Shown: positions 58,205 through 64,000 of the stretch, piece after piece | Layout: every line of letters starts with the position of its first letter | Position numbering within the stretch: position 1 is the stretch's first letter | Origin: Mariannaea sp. PMI_226 | Lineage: Eukaryota > Ascomycota > Sordariomycetes > Hypocreales > Nectriaceae | Direction of reading: 5' to 3' | Assembly: GCA_024336345.1 (NCBI GenBank) | Contig: JANFOG010000008.1 | Location: 124,001-188,000 of the forward strand | DNA length: 64,000 nt | Made by a program: the position numbers and the translations under genes | The notes under the pieces: model-generated | Databases searched by the model: none | Told to the model about the DNA's origin: nothing | What the model saw: only the letters and a program-made list of their open reading frames with translations

Positions 58205-61200
58205 ATGCGTGAGCCTCAATCCTACAGCCAGGGTCCGATACCTCGGCGAGACACCGGATTGGCGCCTAACACCACCGCAACAGGATGCTCGCCAGCCGGA
58301 AACTTGGCCCCCATTTCATCCCGGGCCCTTCCAACTAGGGATGAGCAGCATTCGCTACATGTAATCGATGATAGTGTTGCCGGATTATCTGATAAGCATG
58401 CCAAGCATGGAAGACCAACCCGGCAAAAGTCGAGGAGGATTCCGCAGGCCTGTGACGACTGCCGGCGGAGGAAGATTAAGTGCGACGGGAAGCGACCATG
58501 TGCAAGTTGTGCAGTGTTCAACTCGGGTATGAGTTGATTTCCATTCAATCGCGTTAAAATATGGCTGATGTGCTCCTCAGCCTGCACCTACAACTGCCCT
58601 TCTCGGAGAGTGAAACACAGCCAGAAGAAAGACTTTGAGTCTCTACAACAGAGGGTGCGAGTTACAGAATCGCTTCTCCGCAAGTTTCTGCCCAACATTG
58701 ATTTAAGTGATCCCGGGACTCTAGCCCAGATAGAGCAAGAGCATCTAGACGAACCTGGCGCAGCATCTGGAACTGAAACCCAAGCCAACACGGAAGACAC
58801 AAGTACCTCCGTATCAGCAAAGAATTTACGCTTCCTCTCATTGGTCGAGAGTAAAGGAAAGCTTGATCTAACAGATAGTGGAGAGTACGATTTCCACGGA
58901 GTGTCATCCGGCGCAGCATTTCTAAGCTGCATCACTCAGAACTTTCCGGAGCTTCTGAGTTATGATTCTAGGATTCCATTCCTTCCCCGAGCCCAACTTC
59001 CGGCTGTTACTCTGCCAATGTATTTGCCTGCCTGTTCTGCGAACTCTTGGGGGCAGGCAAGTTATGATTCTAGGATTCCATTCCTTCCCCGAGCCCAACT
59101 TCCGGCTGTTACTCTGCCAATGTATTTGCCTGCCTGTTCTGCGAACTCTTGGGGGCAGGCAAGTTATGATTACCGAAGATTACCACAACGAGACCAGGTA
59201 TTTGCGCTTTGCGACTATTCTTTCAACAGAGCCTCTTGCATTCTTAGGGTTGTGCATGTCCCTACTTTTTACGCTACTCTCGAAAGATTGTACAAGGACT
59301 GTCCAGAAAAATATACTGGAGAGGAGCAGAAATTCGTTGGCCTCTTGTTCTCGGTCATCGCATTAGGCTCCATGTACGATGTTGACGAACACGATTCGAC
59401 AAATCCGGACCATTATGCTGTCGCTGTGGACCGAGGGTATGAAATCACCCTCATATCATAGTTGTGCTACTGCCTAACAACTACTCTACGCTAGGTATAA
59501 GTACTATACATCGGCAAGGCTTTACCTTCAGGACATTACCGAGTGTCGAGACATAACCACGTTACAAGCTCTGGTATTCATAATCCAGTTCCTCCAAGCG
59601 ACTGGAAATCTTAGTAGTTGCTATACTTTTGTTGGCGTTGCGCTGCGATCAGCACTCCGCATGGGACTTCACCGCCACCTCCCCCACGCATCAATGAACC
59701 TCATTGTGAAGGAAACGAGGAGGAGGATTTTCCATACAATCCGACAAACTGATATTTTCCTATCAACAACTCTGGGCCTGCCGCTATTATTGCAGGAAAA
59801 GGACATAGATCAGCCGTTGCCGACGGAAGTGAATGATGAATATATTACGCAAGACGGGTTTCTAACTCCCCCAGCAGGCATGAATTCGTTCCTGGAAGCA
59901 TTTAACGCTCATACCAAATTGATGCAGATACTTGCACGAATTGTAGAGCAACTGTATCCTCCAAAGGGAACCGAAAGGAGTCCGTCAAATGTAACCTACA
60001 AGATAAGTTGCTCGCACATCAAGGAGATTGAATCTGAACTTCAAGCTTGGTCCGAACATCTTCCTGAGGCATGGCGTCCGGGAGTTGGAAGAAATACGCA
60101 AGATACACGGTATGTCACTCACCCCCAACATTGAATGGGGAGATCTAGTGGTCAGATGATTGAGTATTCTTCTAACCACAAAGTGCTTGGCAGGATTAAA
60201 GTTCTCCTCCGCTTCGCGTATGCCTATGTCCAAATGATGCTCTACAGGCCCTTCTTGCTATACTTTTCCTACCCAGTCCCAACCAGTGAAGATATTGACG
60301 AGCAGTGTTTCGCACTGGCAACTGCCGGAGTCAATGTATGTCGAAATATCATCCAGATTGGCTGGGAGATAAGAAAGCAGGCTGTCCTGATAGGGCCATA
60401 TTGGTTCATCACATATACTCAATTTATCGCCATTCTCTGCTTACTTTCGTACGTAATTCGTTATCCGGACAAGCCAGACAGCACAGATCTCTTGGCTGAG
60501 GCCAAGCTTGGGAAGAACTGCATATCAGGCCTGACGCAGCGGATCGAGGTGGCTGATAAAGTCACCGCGGCTCTCAATGTTAGTATTAGCAACATCAGCA
60601 CCTTTCCCAGATTATCGATATGCAGAGGCTTAGAAAGACTAGTCACTGTTTGAACAGCTTCCTCATCGCCTGAAGACGAGACCAAATAGCGGTTATGATG
60701 TCGACCTGGCACTAAAACCTATTGCTGGGCAGCTTCAGCAACAATCACATGTGGCCCAGGCGACTGAGCAGCTAAGCCAACTGCGTGGAGAGAATTCTTC
60801 ACCGTGCTGGGACACAGCATCGCAGACAGCAATTCCTTCACTAATTGCCGTCGATTCGCACTACGCGTCTCAACAGGTCATATCTCCTTCTTTGGAAGAT
60901 CCTTTCGCTTATCCATCACTTGCGGGAATAAGCATGATAGACGATGCCTTTTCATCTTTAAAAGAAGATACAATCCACGTCCCCATGTTTGGTATGCGTA
61001 TGGGCCCCTGCGATCATCCAGCAGTTCAACAGCATCCAACGGATTGCGTTGGCTCGCAGTCCGGCGTGCCTGTGCCGCTACCCGACACTCTTGGGTCTGA
61101 TTCACTTCAAAACGCAGTCTCCAGATTATGGAGTGATATGGAGAGTGGATCGCTTTGGGGAATGCCTATGTCTACTGGGCTTCCCCTTTTTGAGCTTTGA
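58205..61200 (+). CDS. Zn2Cys6 transcription factor with fungal-trans domain and internal 102-bp duplication
   Basis: A nuclear binuclear-zinc-cluster regulator. Exons 58205-58526, 58581-59436, 59495-60109, 60194-60578 and 60643-61200 give 911 aa. The cluster, CX2CX6CX5CX2CX6C starting at about residue 82 (ACDDCRRRKIKCDGKRPC), is split before its last Cys by the first intron. A short coiled-coil-like linker (DFESLQQRVRVTESLLRKF) follows. The fungal_trans domain runs from about 300 to 650, with ALRSALRMGLHRHLP as its best-known motif. The C-terminal ~200 residues are Ser/Gln/Pro-rich and look like an activation region. Residues about 234-301 are two identical 34-residue units starting SYDSRIPFLPRAQLPA, encoded by an exact tandem repeat. 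Targets are unknown; it is divergent from the ENA pump. Confidence 0.88.
58959..59162 (+). repeat. Exact in-frame tandem duplication, 2 x 102 bp
   Basis: 58959-59060 and 59061-59162 are identical base for base; each begins GTTATGATTCTAGG. The words AGTTATGATT occur at the start of unit 1, at the junction and again just after unit 2, so a 10-bp microhomology brackets the repeat. Confidence 0.97.
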
Positions 61201-63220
61201 GTAAACATGATAGCGACAGTATACTAGTAGCTTGCGTCGAACACAGGCTGGATACAGGACACCATATGAGGGCCTTGAGACCGTGACATGTCGCTATTAC
61301 TGCTCTGCACTTTCTTCTTTTATGCAATTGAAATGCAGACCGATCAGCTTTCGCAAACGAGTCAAATAACGACGGCCACGTTACCGTAGTTCTAATTATA
61401 CTATCTCATAACAAAAAATAATGCAGCTTTGTATGAGTTGAGCTAGCGAGGCAATATCCACCTAAGTAGAGCTAGAATAGGGTATGGTGTAGTGTACTTC
61501 GCGTCGAGGTCGAGAGCTCCTTGCGCCACCCAGCGTGACAATATCGTTGTTGGAGAGATCATAGGTCGTGTGTATGAACACACATGTCACGGTCGCATTA
61601 AACGGCACTGTATTCAAACCGGAGAGTAACGGAATTGGCCGGATATCCTTGCCAAGAAGAGCAGTGCCCTGCTTCTGGTAGTGCGAAGGCATGGATCGCT
61701 AACTTAAAGGTAGCCATTATCCACGGCGAATGACTAGAGAGCTACCAAAAGGTATTGTTTGATTCTTTGGTGGCATGAGCACGGGTTTACCCGCTGTTGT
61801 TCTTTCTCTCTCCGTCATCTGCTTGCTGAAGCTAAACCTAGGAGATCCGCTTGACAGTCTTTGCAGCTATAAAGAATGGTGGCATTGCAGTCCTGGTTGG
61901 TAGCCTTCGAGAGGTCAGGTTCTATGAGTTCGATAAATCGTCTGATTTCACCTGCACGTTGGGTAACATGGGCATCTTGCCCACGTGGAAATGCGGGAAG
62001 GTATTATCCCGGCCAACATGCCCCCCTGGAGGCGCCCTACAGCTACTGGCGTCAAACGAAACTGGGATGTGGCCAATGAAGGAAGAAGAGTCTCCTACCG
62101 AAAGAGACTCCCATGGTTCCGGAAAGCGAAGTGGGTCTTTATAGTAGCACCCATGAGGAGCATCAAAGAGAAGGACGGTCAAGACTGCTGGTCCAAACAA
62201 GGCCTTTTCTAGGAGTGCATTGTTGGAGAGGCATGAGATCATCGTTGTTAGGACATCACGGGACGCAACGTAGTAGAGTCCCGTCGGTCAGAGAGATAGA
62301 AAGCTTTAAAAAATGTACGGCTTCGTATGTGTGGTCGTGCATGACTTGATAGCAAACAGGGAAGAGAATTTACTCGCTTGCGCAGCTCTGACAGCCCACT
62401 TCTAACTGACTTATGTTGTGTATTAGTGAGTAGCGTTCCCTGTCCTAGTTTGAGGCAGTTTTGGTATGATTGATTGGCAGAGAATCGTTAACATCTTGTG
62501 AGTCTGGACTTTGTTGTCTAGATGATGGGCCGAGTTGCAACATCAGATGGATATTAGACTGAATCATGCTCACACAATAATTGTAGTTACCCGAGGATGA
62601 ACGGAAGGCCAGGGAAGAAGGGAAATAGACTGGGTAAACAAAGTTGAGCACGGCACACGGACGACCTCGATCTCACTGTGCCAAGCATTCCCCCCACAAT
62701 TGGTGGGAAGATTCCGGTTATGCCACACCGGAGGATCACTGCGAGTCCGAGACGATTAAGCTTAAGCGGACAACACGTTGAAGATATCAGCCGGCGAATT
62801 TGTTTCAGCACGGAGGTTTTGTAGGTTCAACATACCTTTTAAATGATGTTTTGTGGTTCTTGTCAGCATTGCATGCCAAGAGCCTAGAAATAGCTCATCT
62901 GGCGTGATCAGCTTTATCCTTCTCAGGTTTCTCGCCAACAGATCTTGGGCTCTTCGCCTTCCGTCCTTATTCCATGACCTCGGTTGTGATCAAAACCTCA
63001 GTTCATGTCTGCATTTTGTGGCTTTTTGTTGATTTGGTCCGACTCACAATGGCGGCGAGATGATCGTATAAATATGATGAGTATCCACGAAATCGGTGTG
63101 GCCAAAAATCAGACATTACGGCGGCTGACAGTACTATTCAGTCCCAAATACTTTTGTTTGATGCCTCGTTTCCATTTTCTATCAATATTAACCTTCTTCT
63201 AATTCTTTTAAACCATAAAA
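61201..63220. other. Intergenic stretch
   Basis: No supportable gene. A 76-codon ATG frame at 61692-61462 (minus) has no recognisable features. The last part is promoter of the MFS gene. Confidence 0.5.
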
Positions 63221-64000
63221 ATGAAAGAAGACCAACCTGGGAGCGCTGCAGCCAGCGTCAAAATTACGGAAACGGCAGAGGAGACCGTCTTTTCTGACAA
63301 GGGCTTGTCAGACGAGAGCCCTAGATGGGATAAGGCGGCTACAAAAAGACTGATTCGCAAGATTGACTTGGCTGTTGTGCCATTTGCAGCTTTACTTTAT
63401 CTCCTGTCGTTTCTAGACCGTACCAATATTGGGAATGCTCGTCTTGACACTATTGAGAAGGATCTTGGCATGACTGGCCTCAAGTACAACAATGTCTTGG
63501 CTATCTTCTTCCCGTTCTATGTACTAGCTGAGATTCCTTCCAATATGGGAATGAGAAGATTTAAGCCGTGGATCTGGATTCCTACCATGATGGTTGCCTG
63601 GGGTATCTGTTGCACGCTCATGGGGATTGTTCAGAACTACCATGGGCTACTGGCGGTTCGAGCCATTCTAGGGCTGACTGAAGGTGGCCTCTTCCCCGGT
63701 ATCTCATACTAGTGAGTGCGCAGTTTATTTTTTTTTCTTTCTGTCGTTTCTTTTTATTTTGGCGTTTTCTTCCACTTGGAATATTGGTAACCTTTCGACT
63801 ATCTGTAGCATTACGATGTGGTACCGTCGCCACGAATGCGGATTTCGGATGGCCGTTTTCTTCTCAGCGGCGACAGCTGCGGGTGCATTTGGCGGATTAC
63901 TTGCTCGTGGCATTATGGAGATGCGCGGAGTAGGAGGCCTCGCTGGCTGGAGATGGATTTTTATTATCGAGGGCCTTGCTACCACTGTAGTCGGTAAAAT
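63221..64000 (+). CDS. MFS transporter, Dal5-type, 3' part beyond the window
   Basis: Start of an anion:cation symporter. Exon 1 is 63221-63711 and exon 2 starts 63809 and runs off the edge. The leader ends RWDKAATKRLIRKIDLAVVP, then TM1 LLYLLSFLDRTNIGNARL, the diagnostic Dal5-family sequence with its LDRTNIGNA core. LAEIPSNMGMRRFKP and RAILGLTEGGLFPGISY follow, the last residue being completed across the intron before ITMWYRRHECGFR, and GWRWIFIIEGLATTVVG is TM6. The order and spacing are entirely normal. Substrate group cannot be narrowed. Confidence 0.9.

Noticed and set aside
61462..61692. 76-codon minus-strand frame with a proper ATG
   Set aside because: Could be a small protein but nothing in sequence or context supports it.
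1..64000. CRISPR arrays, rRNA genes, bacterial-type operons or integrated phage
   Set aside because: Looked for and not seen; the window is eukaryotic nuclear DNA with spliced genes.

Overview
The window is nuclear DNA of a filamentous ascomycete (Pezizomycotina; gene families and architecture fit a Eurotiomycete-like or Sordariomycete-like mould, but I cannot name a species). The reasons are multi-exon genes with short GT-AG introns of about 48-110 nt, fungal-only families (Zn2Cys6 and fungal-trans regulators, Dal5-type and HOL1-type MFS carriers, ENA-type P-ATPase, NACHT/ankyrin STAND protein) and decayed AT-rich transposon ground. All exon joins given here were deduced by reading splice sites and frame continuity by eye.

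Region A (1-13.5 kb) looks like a catabolic gene cluster for an aromatic compound: a DHA1 MFS carrier (cut by the left edge), a fumarylacetoacetate-hydrolase-family enzyme, a type I extradiol (meta-cleavage) dioxygenase, a C2H2 + fungal-trans regulator, an MhpA-like FAD hydroxylase with a thioredoxin-like tail, and a second MFS carrier. The likely logic is import, ring hydroxylation, extradiol ring opening, and hydrolysis or isomerisation of the ring-opened acid. Three intergenic regions of this cluster share a TGCGGGAC motif (seven copies), and the two zinc-finger helices of the local regulator would be predicted to read much the same sequence.

Region B (13.5-27.8 kb) holds housekeeping or accessory genes far apart: a CLC chloride channel/antiporter, an APC-family amino acid/choline/GABA permease, an unrecognised protein with an F-box-like segment, and an old yellow enzyme.

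Region C (27.8-40.7 kb) is a decayed accessory tract: very AT-rich blocks, an intact extended SDR reductase, a pseudogene of a fungal DUF6601-like family, a NACHT-ankyrin STAND gene broken by a nonsense codon and a frameshift, and nested fragments of an OrsD-like (DUF3505) gene and a hAT transposase.

Region D (40.7-46.4 kb) has a salicylate-hydroxylase-like FAD monooxygenase convergent with a stand-alone adenylation-domain enzyme (a possible two-gene metabolic unit), followed by a 1.39-kb Tc1/mariner element with near-perfect inverted repeats and TA flanks but a nonsense codon in its transposase.

Region E (46.4-64 kb) carries a Dal5-type MFS carrier, an ENA-type cation-pumping P-ATPase whose 5' region is rich in PacC-type GCCARG sites, a Zn2Cys6 regulator containing an exact in-frame 102-bp tandem duplication, and the start of another Dal5-type MFS gene that runs off the right edge.
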